Source of the DNA: Bin87 sp965261925
GTDB lineage: Bacteria; Chloroflexota; Dehalococcoidia; Lucifugimonadales; UBA3495
Assembly (NCBI GenBank): GCA_965261925.1
Contig: OZ253486.1
Location: 3,100,001-3,164,000, forward strand
Reading direction: 5' to 3'
DNA: 64,000 nt
The notes below the pieces were generated by a model. That model worked only from the letters and a program-made list of their open reading frames with translations, ran no database searches and had not been told where the DNA came from. The position numbers were made by a program, and so were the translations under genes. Position 1 is the first letter of the stretch, and each line of letters starts with the position of its first letter. This document shows, piece by piece, positions 1 to 8,607 of the stretch.

Positions 1-448
1 CGTCCACGTCCAGGTACAACACCACATCCGGAACGACGGCGAACTCGAACACGTCGTTGAGCCAACGGGGCGATACTCCCCGAACTCGCGCCCGCGCTAT
101 GATCGAAAAGATGTACCTATCGACCAGGGCCACCATGCCGGACCGAAGCGCCGGAACAATGTTTTTTTCCAGCCGGTCCCAGAAGTCGGTGGCGTAAAAC
201 AGGTTCAGTGTCAGCGGGTCAAGGGTATTCCCCCGCATCGCCCGGTCGATCCCACCGGCGGCCAACTCCGACCGCCGGAAACCCGTGACGAGCACTGCGT
301 ACCCTTCCGCTTCCAGCCACTCCCTGAGCATCGCTATCTGGGTAGATCGTCCTACACCGTCTGTGCCCTCCACCACGATCAGACGGCCCGGCGTGGCTTC
401 ATCTCCAGCTCCGGGCGGGGTGTGACCGTAGAACCTGACGTTGTCCAT
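1..448 (-). CDS. Thymidylate kinase-like P-loop kinase, second tandem copy (C-terminus outside window)
   Basis: This is the N-terminal ~149 residues of a thymidylate-kinase-fold protein; the rest lies beyond base 1. ATG at 446-448 follows an AAGGAG ribosome site. The N-terminus reads LIVVEGTDGVGRSTQ, a Walker A loop in which the usual lysine is arginine (residue 34). A downstream VDRYIFS corresponds to the DRY/DRxxxS element of dTMP kinases. It lies 70 bases after the full-length paralogue at 519-1361, on the same strand, so the two look like a tandem duplication in one operon with the Ppx/GppA gene. dTMP kinase activity is a family inference. The Lys-to-Arg change and the tandem arrangement leave open a partner-subunit or different-substrate role. 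Confidence 0.8.
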   Translation of the reverse strand, partial: MDNVRFYGHTPPGAGDEATPGRLIVVEGTDGVGRSTQIAMLREWLEAEGYAVLVTGFRRSELAAGGIDRAMRGNTLDPLTLNLFYATDFWDRLEKNIVPALRSGMVALVDRYIFSIIARARVRGVSPRWLNDVFEFAVVPDVVLYLDVD

Positions 449-518
449 CGTGGTCGCTCCTTGGTTTCACTTTAATGCGGCGTTAGCGCCGGTCGTATCC
501 CGACGGCGAACTCGCCTG

Positions 519-1361
519 CTAACCATCCGACTTGGCGGCGGCGGCCAGCGCTTCCTGCTCGGTCAGGCGGCGGCGCATCGGCGAGGTGACGTACCGCCCG
601 GTCAGACCGTGTCGACCCAGCGCCTCCGGAACGCTCTGCCCCCGGAGATCCATGGCTCCTTCGAGCAGGGGTTCCACGTACCGTCTCACCTGCTGCTGCT
701 GCACGGCGATGGGCTGCGTGGCGTCGATGGTCATCAGTCCAAATTCCTCGGTCAGCGAGTCGTACTCTTCGAGGAGCTTGCCCTGGAACATCCGGAAAGA
801 TTCCTCGCGGTCATTGGAAAATCCCATGTCCTGGCCAGATTCGTAATAGCCCAACTCCTCACGGCCCACCGTGATCCGATGGATCGAGACATCCAGCGGC
901 ACCTTGAAATACAGCGCCAACGAGGGCTGAACCGCAAACGAATACACTCGGCGCAGCCATTCCCGGTTCACGCCACGAGCCGCGTCGCGGGCAAAGGCGG
1001 TGAACACATAACGGTCAGCCAGCACGGTGGCGCCCGCCCGCAGGGCGGGAATAATCTGAGCGTGCACCCGGTTGGCGAAGTCAGCCGCGTGAATCAGGCT
1101 GAAGGACATCGGGGTCAGCAGTTCCTCGACCTTCCCGCGCTTGGTGGTACGGCGCACTATGGGCGACGAATTCCAATCCGTGGACACGGTGACCAGATTC
1201 TGGCTGTTGAGCCACTTGCCCAACAGGTCAATCTGCGTGCTCTTGCCAGAGCCGTCGATGCCCTCAACGATGATCAGCTTCCCGGGAAACTTCCCATCGT
1301 CGGGATGACGTCCGTAGCACTCGCCCATCTTGTACGCTTGGGTTTCTTGCAAAACCGTCAT
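519..1361 (-). CDS. Thymidylate kinase-like P-loop kinase, full-length tandem copy
   Basis: 280 residues, longer than typical dTMP kinase (about 205-215), with a ~27-residue N-terminal lead and a ~50-residue C-terminal tail. Walker A is GIDGSGKST (from residue 34), and LADRYVFTAFARD carries the DRY motif. The usual TREPGGT strand is replaced by STDWNSSPIVRRTTKRGK, so nucleotide specificity cannot be assumed. ATG overlaps the stop of the Ppx/GppA gene (ATGA, 1358-1361) with GAGGTGA upstream, showing translational coupling. The next gene downstream is a second kinase of the same fold. The kinase fold is certain; thymidylate as substrate is only a family-level call. Confidence 0.85.
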   Translation of the reverse strand: MTVLQETQAYKMGECYGRHPDDGKFPGKLIIVEGIDGSGKSTQIDLLGKWLNSQNLVTVSTDWNSSPIVRRTTKRGKVEELLTPMSFSLIHAADFANRVHAQIIPALRAGATVLADRYVFTAFARDAARGVNREWLRRVYSFAVQPSLALYFKVPLDVSIHRITVGREELGYYESGQDMGFSNDREESFRMFQGKLLEEYDSLTEEFGLMTIDATQPIAVQQQQVRRYVEPLLEGAMDLRGQSVPEALGRHGLTGRYVTSPMRRRLTEQEALAAAAKSDG

Positions 1362-2983
1362 GATTCACCTCTTTCGATCCGAACGTCGTTCCCAAAGGCC
1401 TTTCGCCATTTATTTTGCAAATTCGGCGCCGACACCGGGGACCAGCTCGGGGTGACAATCTGCCACCCGTCGCCCGCACGAGCAACCTGCACCGCATTCG
1501 CTGGCATCGCCGGCGCCATGCGGCTATCTAACTCGTCGGCCACAACCAGTAACACCGCCGCCTGTTCCAACAGACGCAACTCTTCAGGCCGCAGCAATCT
1601 GCTCTCGCGAAACCTCCGCGGCAACCGTCCCGTTTCCGCGAGGAGGAATATGGCCGCGATCTGGGCCGATTCCGCGTGCGTGAACCCCGGGAGGTCGGTT
1701 CGCACTATTATACTCGCAGTCCGGTTGAGCCGATTGTAGTAGTCTACCGCGTTTCCGATGTCCAGGAGCCGTGCGGCGCACTCCAAAGAATTCGCGATTT
1801 GCCGGTTCCATCCACCCCACACCGCATCGGCGATCCGTCCGGCCAACTCGGCCCGTCGTTCGCCCCGACACGAGAACCGGCCGGCGAACCGTCCCACGAG
1901 GTCTGTCATCGATTCCGCCCGCACCGACGCGAGCGGCGGCAACTGCACGCCGACGCACGTTGACGGAGGCTCCGGGTGCCGGGCCAGTCCTTCGCGCAAT
2001 CCCTGGCCCGAGACCAGCAGCCCGCTCGATCCTAGGTGCTGCATCAGCGCGTGTGCCACCACGCCGCCGCCGAGGATCGAATGGCTGCGCTCCGGGTTCA
2101 TGCCGGGTATTTCGGACCGTTCCGCCCGGGTCATCGCCGACATCAGCTCGATTTCTCTCTCCAGTGCACCTGACCGGATCTCGTACCCGTGGAGCTTGAT
2201 GATGGGATAGGGCTCCTTTCCTCGCTCCAGGCGCGACAGCAGCCGCACCGACCCGCCCGAGCCGACCAGCACGGCGCCGTCTTCCGATGCCTCTACTCCA
2301 GCCTCGGTGAGAACGGTTCGGACGTGCTCATAGGCCGCCCGCATCGCCTCCGCAGTCGGGCAGTCCGTCAACTCGAACTGGTTTGCAATACGCAGGCTGC
2401 CCAGCGGCAGCGACGCGCTGGACACCAGCCGTCGATCACGAAACTGCACCACCTCCGTGCTGCCTCCGCCGATGTCCGCCAGCAAGCCATCGCGCACACG
2501 AAGGCCGTGAATGGCGCCCACGAAGCAGTAGCCGGCCTCGTCGGACCCGTCAATGATCTCCAACGGTATGCCGAACCGTTCCTGGGATGCGGTCGTGATC
2601 GTGCTGGCATTGCCCGACTCGCGCAGCGCCGCCGTCCCCACGGCGTGGATGGTCTCGATGCCGTAGCCCCGCGCCACCAGCGCAAAATCCTCCAGCGCGT
2701 CCAGCGTGTTCGCAACCCCCCGTTCGTCAAGGTAGCCGTCGGATCGCACGTAGCTCATCAGGTTTAGCGTGACGCTCCGCTGCGCCACAATCTCGACGCC
2801 GCCACCGCGGTTCACCTGCATCACCACTGCCCGCGCGGAACCCGACCCGATGTCGATCACCGCGGCGTAATCGGGGACATTGGAGTCTCGCGCGCCGCCC
2901 GATTCGTAGCCGGAATCGACAACCGTCGCAACTTCCCCTCGCTCGGTGGACACATCCGAGGTCACGGTCCGGTAGGTCGTCAT
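1358..2983 (-). CDS. Ppx/GppA-family phosphatase with degenerate C-terminal HD-like domain
   Basis: 541 residues. The N-terminal half is an actin-like ASKHA phosphatase: VIDIGSGSARAV near residue 42 and ADIGGGSTEVVQF near 170 are the two phosphate-binding loops of exopolyphosphatase/pppGpp phosphatase. The C-terminal ~200 residues match the Ppx HD-like helical domain by pattern (AARLLDIGNAVDYYN, then DLPGFTHAE), but the family's HD and HH histidines are replaced by LD and NxxN. ATG at 2983 follows GAGGATCAG. First gene of a minus-strand operon with two thymidylate-kinase-like genes. Expected chemistry is removal of terminal phosphate from polyphosphate or (p)ppGpp; which one cannot be told here. 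Confidence 0.88.
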   Translation of the reverse strand: MTTYRTVTSDVSTERGEVATVVDSGYESGGARDSNVPDYAAVIDIGSGSARAVVMQVNRGGGVEIVAQRSVTLNLMSYVRSDGYLDERGVANTLDALEDFALVARGYGIETIHAVGTAALRESGNASTITTASQERFGIPLEIIDGSDEAGYCFVGAIHGLRVRDGLLADIGGGSTEVVQFRDRRLVSSASLPLGSLRIANQFELTDCPTAEAMRAAYEHVRTVLTEAGVEASEDGAVLVGSGGSVRLLSRLERGKEPYPIIKLHGYEIRSGALEREIELMSAMTRAERSEIPGMNPERSHSILGGGVVAHALMQHLGSSGLLVSGQGLREGLARHPEPPSTCVGVQLPPLASVRAESMTDLVGRFAGRFSCRGERRAELAGRIADAVWGGWNRQIANSLECAARLLDIGNAVDYYNRLNRTASIIVRTDLPGFTHAESAQIAAIFLLAETGRLPRRFRESRLLRPEELRLLEQAAVLLVVADELDSRMAPAMPANAVQVARAGDGWQIVTPSWSPVSAPNLQNKWRKAFGNDVRIERGES

Positions 2984-3023
2984 CTGATCCTCAATTCTTG
3001 CCCATTATGATGCCGGGTGGCGA

Positions 3024-3032
3024 TGCTATAAT
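3024..3032 (+). promoter_or_regulatory. Extended -10 promoter for the SDR gene
   Basis: TGCTATAAT is a perfect extended -10 (TGn plus TATAAT) 42 bases before the ATG at 3074. No good -35 lies at 17 bases, as is usual for extended -10 promoters. The same CGATGCTATAAT string precedes leuC. Confidence 0.55.
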
Positions 3033-3073
3033 CCGGCCCTGTGGTCCAATGCACATTGCGGGAGGTGGTTTCC

Positions 3074-3823
3074 ATGCCCAGGTTGGAAGGCAAAATCGCC
3101 ATCGTCACCGGCGCAGCGCGCGGCATGGGCGAGGTCGAAGCCCGCCTCTTTGCAGAGGAAGGCGCCACGGTGGTCGTTTGCGACGTCACTGACGATACCG
3201 GGCAGCGCGTGGCCGACGACATCGTTTCCAACGGCGGCAGCGCCGAATACGCCCATCTCAACGTGACCGACGAGGACAACTGGCGGCAGGTCATCGCCGA
3301 CGCGGTCGGCAGGCACGGCAGGCTGGACATCCTGGTCAACAACGCGGGCATCTCCGGCTACGATGAGGAGGACAACCTGGGAACCACCACCTGGGACCGC
3401 CTGCTGAACATCAACGCCAAGGGTGTGTTCCTCGGCATGAAACATGCTATCGGGGCCATGGAACAGCGTGACGGTGGCTGCATCGTCAACATATCGTCCA
3501 TCTCCGGCATCGTGGGCCAGGACTTCATCCACATGGGCTACAACGCTTCGAAAGGGGCGGTGCGCCTGATGACCAAATCCGCGGCCGTGCGCTGGGCCGA
3601 GGCCGGCATCCGGGTCAATTCGGTCCATCCCGGCCTGATGCCGCCTATGGCTGGCGGTTCCGCCAGTTCCGAGACCCGCGACGTCATGACCGCCAACATC
3701 CCGATGAAACGAACCGGACGCCGGGAAGAGGTGGCCTACGCGGTACTGTTCCTGGCCAGCGACGAAGCGTCCTACATCACCGGGGCGGAACTCGTGGTCG
3801 ACGGCGGCTTCACCGCCCAGTAG
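3074..3823 (+). CDS. Short-chain dehydrogenase/reductase (glucose 1-dehydrogenase-like)
   Basis: 249-residue classical SDR. The cofactor loop is TGAARGMG near the N-terminus, and NNAGISG supports the Rossmann core. The catalytic Ser-Tyr-Lys set is visible as NISSISG followed by MGYNASKGAV. The C-terminal YITGAELVVDGGFTAQ is typical of NAD(P)H-dependent 3-oxoacyl-ACP reductase and glucose dehydrogenase-like SDRs. The ATG at 3074 is preferred over an earlier one because GGAGGTGG lies just upstream. Divergent from the Ppx operon across ~90 bases and preceded by an extended -10 box. A close paralogue, with the same HPGYMPPM-type C-terminal loop, is at 46772-47530. Substrate unknown. Confidence 0.9.
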   Translation: MPRLEGKIAIVTGAARGMGEVEARLFAEEGATVVVCDVTDDTGQRVADDIVSNGGSAEYAHLNVTDEDNWRQVIADAVGRHGRLDILVNNAGISGYDEEDNLGTTTWDRLLNINAKGVFLGMKHAIGAMEQRDGGCIVNISSISGIVGQDFIHMGYNASKGAVRLMTKSAAVRWAEAGIRVNSVHPGLMPPMAGGSASSETRDVMTANIPMKRTGRREEVAYAVLFLASDEASYITGAELVVDGGFTAQ

Positions 3824-3871
3824 GTTTGCATTGGCGGCGGTCCAACTCGCGGACCGCGCTGCGGCAACAAT

Positions 3872-3902
3872 AAAGCCCGTATGCAAAACGCCTACGGGCT
3901 TT
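3872..3902. terminator. Bidirectional intrinsic terminator between convergent SDR and metH operons
   Basis: A 10-bp perfect stem (AAAGCCCGTA pairing with TACGGGCTTT) with an 11-base loop. The A/T ends of the stem supply U runs on both strands, which suits the convergent genes on each side. Confidence 0.8.
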
Positions 3903-3925
3903 CTGATCGCTGACGATGCCATCGG

Positions 3926-4840
3926 CTATCGTCCTACCGCCATCTCTTCGATTTCGGCTTCCAGCCTTTCGATATCCGCCTCGTCCAGGCTGAAATATTT
4001 GGCCTGCGGGTGATGGAACACCACGGCCGACACCGAGCCTTCCGGGTCCATCATGTATCCATCCGTGAGCTCAACCCCGATGCTTGCGGTCACGTCCAGC
4101 AATGAGAACAGCTTCTCCTGGTCCTCCAACCGCGGACACGCCGGGTACCCGAACGAAAACCGCTTGCCATGGTAGTTAGCCCGGAACAGGTCCCGAAGCT
4201 CGTCCTCGCCGTTGACCTTCAGGCCCGACGGTTCGCCGATGCTCCACATGGTGCGGATCCGCTTGTGGAGCAACTCCGCAAAACCCTCCGCCGATTCGAT
4301 GGCCAGGGCTTGCAACGTGTGCGAATCCAGGTACCTGCCCTCGTTCTTCCACCGTTCTGACAATGCCCGTACCCCCGGTCCGACGGTGGTCGTAAACATG
4401 GCAAGGTAGTCGTTCGCACCCTCGCCGGTCGGCCGCGCGTAGTCGGCCAGGCAAAGTCCCTCGCGTTCCTGCTGCCGGCCAAAGTAGAACCGTTCCAGCT
4501 CAGCCTTGCCGTCCGGCTCGTATACGATCAGCCACTGGCCTTCGGAGCGGCACGGGAAGAACTTGAACACCGCGCTGGCGCCGATGTCCGAGCGGGACAG
4601 CATCATGTCCTCAACCCGTTGCACCTGTTGGCGCAGTTCAACGGCTTTGGGTTCTTCTGCCCGCAGTGCATCCCAGAAACGACCCCGGTATCCCAGGTGC
4701 CGCACGTAAAGCATCTGCGGGTTGATGTACCCGAAAATCTCGTCGAGATCGAAATCCTCCAGCACGTGGAGCCGCAGATCCGGTGGCCGCGGGGAGGATT
4801 CTACCGGAATGACGCTGGTCGTTGTCGCGGCGTCACGCAC
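3926..4840 (-). CDS. Methionine synthase, C-terminal AdoMet-binding activation domain (separate frame)
   Basis: 304 residues matching the MetH reactivation domain, which binds S-adenosylmethionine and re-methylates oxidised cob(II)alamin. The AdoMet signature is RFSFGYPACPRLEDQ, and FKFFPCRSEG and VEDMMLSR are also family-like. It is read -1 relative to the preceding metH frame. A GTG at 4838-4840 overlaps the metH stop by 8 bases and has AGGAGG 12 bases upstream, so a translationally coupled, split two-subunit MetH is possible. The alternative is a frameshift in one ~1,175-residue gene; E. coli MetH has 1,227 residues. Confidence 0.85.
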   Translation of the reverse strand: MRDAATTTSVIPVESSPRPPDLRLHVLEDFDLDEIFGYINPQMLYVRHLGYRGRFWDALRAEEPKAVELRQQVQRVEDMMLSRSDIGASAVFKFFPCRSEGQWLIVYEPDGKAELERFYFGRQQEREGLCLADYARPTGEGANDYLAMFTTTVGPGVRALSERWKNEGRYLDSHTLQALAIESAEGFAELLHKRIRTMWSIGEPSGLKVNGEDELRDLFRANYHGKRFSFGYPACPRLEDQEKLFSLLDVTASIGVELTDGYMMDPEGSVSAVVFHHPQAKYFSLDEADIERLEAEIEEMAVGR

Positions 4841-7448
4841 GGGCGGCTGCCGCCTCCTGCAGCTCGGCGCTCTCCGTCTCCAACCGAGCGAGCAAACGCT
4901 CACGCTCATCGGCGTCCTGGATGGTATTGGCCAGCGCGAGTCCGCTCATGGCGTCCGGCGAATACGCCACCAGTCCGCCGTATTCCGGCGCGATCCGCAG
5001 CCGGGTGAACCGGTTGGACAGGGCAGCGCCGCCAACCAGGACCGGGGCCGCGATGCCGGCCGCGCGGAAGTCCTGCACCGTCTCGACCATCATCTGCGCG
5101 GATTTCACCAGCAAGCCCGACAGGCCGATGATGTCCGGTTGGTGTTCCCGGTAGCCCGCGATCAGTTCCTGCGCCGCAACCTTGATGCCCAGGTTGATCA
5201 CGCTGTAGCCGTTGTTGGACAGGATGATCTCGACCAGGTTCTTGCCGATGTCGTGCACGTCGCCCTTGACGGTCGCCAACAGGATCCGTCCCCGCAGCGC
5301 GGCGTCCGTGCGCTCCATGTGCGGTTCCAGGTGAGCTACCGCGAACTTCATCGCTTCGGCGCTCTGCAACACCTCGGCGACGATCAGCTGGTTCGCGTTG
5401 AACTGACGCCCGACTTCATCCATTCCCGCCATCAGGGGCCCGTTGATGATCGCCAATGGCACCCGTTCCTGCAGCGCCAGATCCAAGTCGGCGGCCAAGC
5501 CTTCCTTGCTGCCCTCAATGATGCACTGCGCCAGGCGTTCGTCCAACGGCAGCGCCAACCGCTCTTCCGCAGAGGCGCGCGGCGCCCGGTCGCGGAAGTG
5601 CGCCGCAAACGCGGCCACCGGATCCTCACCGCGATTCCAGATCAGGTCTTCAGACAGTGTGCGTTCTTCCTCGGGAATACTGGCGTACCGCTGCATCATT
5701 TCGGAATTGACGATGGCCATATCGAGGCCGGCCTGCGTGCAGTGGTACAGGAACACGGAGTTGAAAACCTCCCGACCCGCGGCCGGCAGCCCGAAAGAAA
5801 CGTTGGAGACGCCAAGCACCGTTTTGGTCCGGGGCAAGGCCTCCTTGATCATCTTCACGCCCTCGATGGTTTCCGCCGCTGAACCGACGTAGTTCACGTC
5901 TCCGGTCCCAGCGGGGAACACCAGCGGATCAAAGATGATGTCTTCTTCCGCCACTCCGTAATTCTCGGTCAACAGCCGGTGAGACCGCTGGGCAATCTCC
6001 AGCTTCCGCTCACGCGTGATCGCCTGTGCCTGGTTGGGGTCGTCGTCAATGCAGCCCACCACCAACGCCGCGCCGTATCGTCGCGCCAACGGCACCACCC
6101 GCTGAAAGCGCTCCTCGCCATCCTCGAGGTTGATCGAGTTGATGATCGATTTACCCTGCAGGCGTTTCAGCGACTCTTCGATAACCGACGCATCCGTGGA
6201 GTCGATCATGATGGGCGCCTTGACCCGGCGATTGAGCTGGTCCAGGAACTTGATCACGTCCGACGTTTCGTCCCGGTCCGGGTCCTGCAGGCACACGTCC
6301 AGAATGTGCGCCCCGTTGCGGACCTGCCGCCGGCCGACCTCGGCCGCCTCCTCGAACCGTTCGCCCGCTATCAGCCGTTTGAACCGCCGGCTGCCCAGCA
6401 CGTTGGTACGTTCCCCGACGATGGTCGGCCTCGTGTCCTCGTTCACCACCACGGCTTCGATGCCCGACACGCGCGTTTCTACCGTCGGTTCGGTCACCCG
6501 CGGCGTCTTGTCGGACATTGCTTCGACTAGCCGCCGAATATGCTCGGGGCCGGTGCCGCAGCAACCTCCGGTCACGTTGATCCAGCCATTCGCCGCGAAC
6601 CGTTCCAGTGTGGCCGCCAGCATCTCCGGCGTCTCGTTGTAGTTGCCGTCCTCGTCGGGCAGACCCGCGTTGGGCACGCAGGCGATCCCGAACCGCGACA
6701 ACTCGTTCAACGTCCGGATGTGGTCGGTCATGAACTCCGGCCCGGTGGCGCAGTTGAAGCCCACCCAGAGCAGATTCCGGTGGGCCAGAGAGGTGTAAAA
6801 CGCCTCGGCGTCCTGGCCGGCCAGAAGCGTGCCCATGGGCTCGACGGTTCCCTGCACGGCTGCCGGAACGTCAACGTTCATCTCGACCCGGGCGCGATCT
6901 ATTCCTTCCAGCCCTGCCTTGATGTTGATCGTGTCCTGGCCCGTTTCGAGCACCAGCACGTCGGCGCCGCCCTCGATGAGTCCAGCCGCCTGCTGGTGGT
7001 AATCGGCCGCCAGCTCGTCAAAGGTCAGGCCACCCGTCACCGAGATGGTCCGCGTCGTCGGACCCATCGCGCCGTACACGAAACGCGGCTTGTCCGGGTC
7101 AGCGGCCGTTGCATCGTCCGCGGCTCGCCTGGCGATACCGGCGGCCTCGCGGTTGATCCGGCGCGCCTCGGGAGCGAGGCTGTACTCGCCCAGCACCAGC
7201 GCGGTTGCGCCGAAGGTGTTGGTCTGTATGATGTCAGCGCCGGCATCCAGGTAGTCGCGGTGGATGTCGTGGATCACGTCGGGGCGCGTTATGTTGAGGT
7301 ATTCGTTACACCCTTCGTACTCCTCTCCGCCAAAATCATCCGGTCCAAGGTCCCTCGCCTGGATCTGGGTTCCCATCGCGCCGTCGGTGATCAAAATGCG
7401 CCGGCGAAGCAGCGATTCCAGTTCTCTAATTCGTTCTTCAAAGTTCAT
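4833..7448 (-). CDS. metH: Cobalamin-dependent methionine synthase, catalytic modules
   Basis: About 871 residues holding three MetH modules in order. The first is the homocysteine methyltransferase domain (ITDGAMGTQIQ, FNCATGPEF and VTGGCCGTGPEH, with zinc-binding cysteines). Next come the pterin-binding domain (RPTIVGERTNVLGSR) and the B12 cap and Rossmann domains (KGDVHDIGKNLV, the base-off DxHxxG histidine). It transfers a methyl group from methyltetrahydrofolate to homocysteine through cobalamin. The reading frame ends just before the activation domain, which is in the next frame. ATG at 7448 fits the family start, but its ribosome site is poor; an in-frame ATG at 7496 is possible. Confidence 0.93.
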   Translation of the reverse strand: MNFEERIRELESLLRRRILITDGAMGTQIQARDLGPDDFGGEEYEGCNEYLNITRPDVIHDIHRDYLDAGADIIQTNTFGATALVLGEYSLAPEARRINREAAGIARRAADDATAADPDKPRFVYGAMGPTTRTISVTGGLTFDELAADYHQQAAGLIEGGADVLVLETGQDTINIKAGLEGIDRARVEMNVDVPAAVQGTVEPMGTLLAGQDAEAFYTSLAHRNLLWVGFNCATGPEFMTDHIRTLNELSRFGIACVPNAGLPDEDGNYNETPEMLAATLERFAANGWINVTGGCCGTGPEHIRRLVEAMSDKTPRVTEPTVETRVSGIEAVVVNEDTRPTIVGERTNVLGSRRFKRLIAGERFEEAAEVGRRQVRNGAHILDVCLQDPDRDETSDVIKFLDQLNRRVKAPIMIDSTDASVIEESLKRLQGKSIINSINLEDGEERFQRVVPLARRYGAALVVGCIDDDPNQAQAITRERKLEIAQRSHRLLTENYGVAEEDIIFDPLVFPAGTGDVNYVGSAAETIEGVKMIKEALPRTKTVLGVSNVSFGLPAAGREVFNSVFLYHCTQAGLDMAIVNSEMMQRYASIPEEERTLSEDLIWNRGEDPVAAFAAHFRDRAPRASAEERLALPLDERLAQCIIEGSKEGLAADLDLALQERVPLAIINGPLMAGMDEVGRQFNANQLIVAEVLQSAEAMKFAVAHLEPHMERTDAALRGRILLATVKGDVHDIGKNLVEIILSNNGYSVINLGIKVAAQELIAGYREHQPDIIGLSGLLVKSAQMMVETVQDFRAAGIAAPVLVGGAALSNRFTRLRIAPEYGGLVAYSPDAMSGLALANTIQDADERERLLARLETESAELQEAAAARA

Positions 7449-7572
7449 AATTTCTTTGCCATTTGTTCCGTAAATCACAATCAAGGCTAACCCCATTCGG
7501 TAAACGTGTCAAACTGGAACCGACCCAAAACCGGCCGCTAGACACTCCGGAATCCGTCAGGAGAAGCTCCCA

Positions 7573-8607
7573 ATGCGCCCTCAGGAAGTCGTTTCGCAAG
7601 CTCCCCGCCTCGCTGCATTCATCGCCTCTTCCGCCATCAACGTGCCGACTGCGGAAACCTCACGTGACCGTGCACGAGGCGTGCTGCTCGGTCTCGCCGT
7701 CGGCAATCTGTTGGGCCTGCCCGTCGAGGGCGCCCCTTACGATCACATCGCAGATTCGCACCCCAACGGCCTTACCGAGATCGACCCGCGCGAAGCCAAC
7801 CGACCCCTGGACGACGACCTCGCCCAGGCCGTCGATTTGGGAGATGCGCTGCTGGGCAATGTTGACTACGCCCGCGACTTCGCTGACCGCCTGATCGATT
7901 GGGCGCTCGACAACGGCCGCGGCATGGGCATCACTACCGGTGAGGTGATCGACGAATTGGCAACCGGTAAGCCGCTCCCGGAACCCGCCCGTTTGGTGTT
8001 TGAACTCAGAGACCGCATCGCACCCAACGGCGGCGTGATGCGTTGCGCCCCGGTGGCCGTCGCCCGCCGCAACAATCCAAATCTTCTGATTACGGATTCC
8101 GCACTCACCTGCGTGGTGACGCACTACGCCCCGGCTTGCCAGTGGTCATGCATCATCGTGAACGCGACCATCGCCGTTCTGCTCAACGGAGGGGAGCCGA
8201 ACCTCGCGGAACTGATGCGCGCGGTCTACGCCGACGGCTGTCCCGATCTCCAGGCAATCGCCCACATCGACCGCATTCCCGCAGCCGTCCTGGACGCCAT
8301 CGCCGACGGCGAACCCCCGCCCGCCGGCATCGACTGGTTATTGTGCGACCACCGGCTCATCGGACACACGCTGCTGGCCCTGCAGGTGGGCCTATGGGCC
8401 GCGGTAACGCCCCTGGACTTTCAACACGCACTCATAGCCTCGGTAGCCGCCGGCGGCGACACCGATACCAACGCGGCCGTCGCCGGGGCCGTGCTCGGCG
8501 CGCGTTACGGCGCTTCGAACTTCCCGGAGCGTTGGCTTGCCTGCTTCCCCCAGCGTGAACGCATCAAGCGCCTGGCCGACGATCTGCTGGCTATGTCAGG
8601 AGCCTAG
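7573..8607 (+). CDS. ADP-ribosylglycohydrolase family protein
   Basis: 344 residues of the ADP-ribosyl-glycohydrolase (DraG/ARH) fold. The N-terminal RARGVLLGLAVGNLLGLPVEG is the typical entry helix, and LDDDLAQAVDL occupies the place of the family's DDT metal motif. GGVMRCAPVAVA follows, and AAGGDTDTNAAVAG holds the C-terminal metal-binding aspartates. Members hydrolyse ADP-ribose from proteins or small molecules using two magnesium ions. AGGAGA sits about 9 bases before the ATG. It is a single plus-strand gene, divergent from metH and convergent with the M1 peptidase (4-base overlap of ends). The target is unknown. Confidence 0.88.
   Translation: MRPQEVVSQAPRLAAFIASSAINVPTAETSRDRARGVLLGLAVGNLLGLPVEGAPYDHIADSHPNGLTEIDPREANRPLDDDLAQAVDLGDALLGNVDYARDFADRLIDWALDNGRGMGITTGEVIDELATGKPLPEPARLVFELRDRIAPNGGVMRCAPVAVARRNNPNLLITDSALTCVVTHYAPACQWSCIIVNATIAVLLNGGEPNLAELMRAVYADGCPDLQAIAHIDRIPAAVLDAIADGEPPPAGIDWLLCDHRLIGHTLLALQVGLWAAVTPLDFQHALIASVAAGGDTDTNAAVAGAVLGARYGASNFPERWLACFPQRERIKRLADDLLAMSGA

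Noticed and set aside
441..1739. 432-residue plus-strand open frame
   Set aside because: Antisense to the kinase and Ppx genes; no family motif, a by-product of high GC.
3026..3922. 298-residue minus-strand frame opposite the SDR
   Set aside because: Mirror of a well-supported SDR gene with its own ribosome site and catalytic residues.
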